DNA of 5,877 bases from CAKSQF01 sp051867915. Lineage in GTDB: Bacteria > Bacillota > Clostridia > Oscillospirales > CAG-272. The translations under genes were made by a program, and so were the position numbers. Where the stretch lies: positions 1 to 5,877 of the forward strand of contig JBJDZJ010000178.1 of NCBI GenBank assembly GCA_051867915.1. Direction: 5' to 3'. Each line of letters begins with the position of its first letter. The first letter of the stretch is position 1. The notes below the pieces were generated by a model, which saw only the letters and a program-made list of their open reading frames with translations, had not been told where the DNA came from and made no database searches. Below are positions 5,781-5,877 of the stretch, in pieces.

Positions 5781-5824
5781 GAAGCTTTTGGGGGGCCAAG
5801 GGGGCTTTTCCCGAAAAGCCCCCC
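5781..5824 (-). repeat. Hairpin repeat copy B, opposite orientation to copy A
   Basis: GGGGGCTTTT (5800-5809) pairs perfectly with AAAAGCCCCC (5814-5823), loop CCCG. Read on the minus strand the hairpin is followed by CTTGGCCCCCCAAAAGCTTC, the counterpart of the copy A tail. It lies immediately after the pfl terminator and immediately before the 49-bp repeat, so these two elements adjoin here. No T run follows on either strand. Confidence 0.65.
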
Positions 5825-5828
5825 AGCT

Positions 5829-5877
5829 TGTCGAAAAAGCTAAAGTGATTAGCAAATTGCGCAAAAGTTTTCGTCCA
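5829..5877 (+). repeat. 49-bp repeat, right copy, cut by the window edge
   Basis: Inverted copy of the element at 66-114, 47 of 49 positions identical. The match reaches the last base of the window, so the true repeat may be longer. Its first bases also allow a small hairpin, AGCTT with AAGCT (5825-5829 with 5837-5841). It follows the pfl terminator and hairpin copy B, the same 3' position that the left copy has relative to the zinc peptidase gene. Confidence 0.8.

Noticed and set aside
66..5877. Composite transposon bounded by the 49-bp inverted repeats
   Set aside because: There is no transposase, integrase or resolvase gene in the block, and the enclosed genes are ordinary housekeeping and envelope genes; a dispersed intergenic repeat is simpler. 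Target-site duplications cannot be judged because the right copy is cut by the window edge.

Overview
This window is most likely from an anaerobic Bacillota bacterium of class Clostridia, perhaps a gut Oscillospirales-type organism. The inference rests on strong AGGAGG-type ribosome sites, consensus sigma-A promoters, a YugP-type zinc peptidase, an anaerobic pyruvate formate-lyase system under a ZTP riboswitch, and hairpin-rich intergenic repeats. I ran no taxonomic search, so this remains an inference.

Layout. Positions 1-308 are non-coding: a chain of perfect or near-perfect hairpins plus one copy of a 49-bp repeat. Two minus-strand genes follow: a YugP-like membrane zinc metallopeptidase (309-1022) and, upstream of it in the same transcript, a lipoprotein with a GH18/EndoH-like barrel (1082-2092). 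Positions 2093-2615 are a divergent control region. It holds a minus-strand extended -10 promoter for the lipoprotein gene, then a plus-strand promoter (TTGACA / TATACT) whose transcript would begin almost exactly at the P1 helix of a ZTP (pfl-motif) riboswitch. The 3' half of that aptamer is shared with a long intrinsic terminator (2466-2533). Next come pflB (2616-4847, glycyl-radical pyruvate formate-lyase) and pflA (4982-5707, its radical-SAM activase), separated by a repeat-type hairpin. A clear intrinsic terminator closes the pfl operon (5735-5780). It is followed by a second copy of the hairpin repeat, in opposite orientation, and by the second copy of the 49-bp repeat, inverted relative to the first.

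How the genes fit together. ZTP (or ZMP) accumulates when 10-formyl-tetrahydrofolate is short. PFL makes formate from pyruvate, and formate can be loaded onto tetrahydrofolate. A ZTP-activated riboswitch ahead of pflBA would therefore restore the one-carbon supply. The sequence supports an ON switch: ligand-stabilised P3 and pseudoknot pairing cannot coexist with the base of the terminator. The lipoprotein and zinc peptidase probably form a separate cell-envelope operon with no visible metabolic link to PFL.

I see no wholly new protein system. The less ordinary material is in the non-coding DNA: the aptamer/terminator overlap, a hairpin repeat family with compensatory base changes, the 49-bp inverted repeats beyond the 3' end of both operons, and the hairpin array at the left end.
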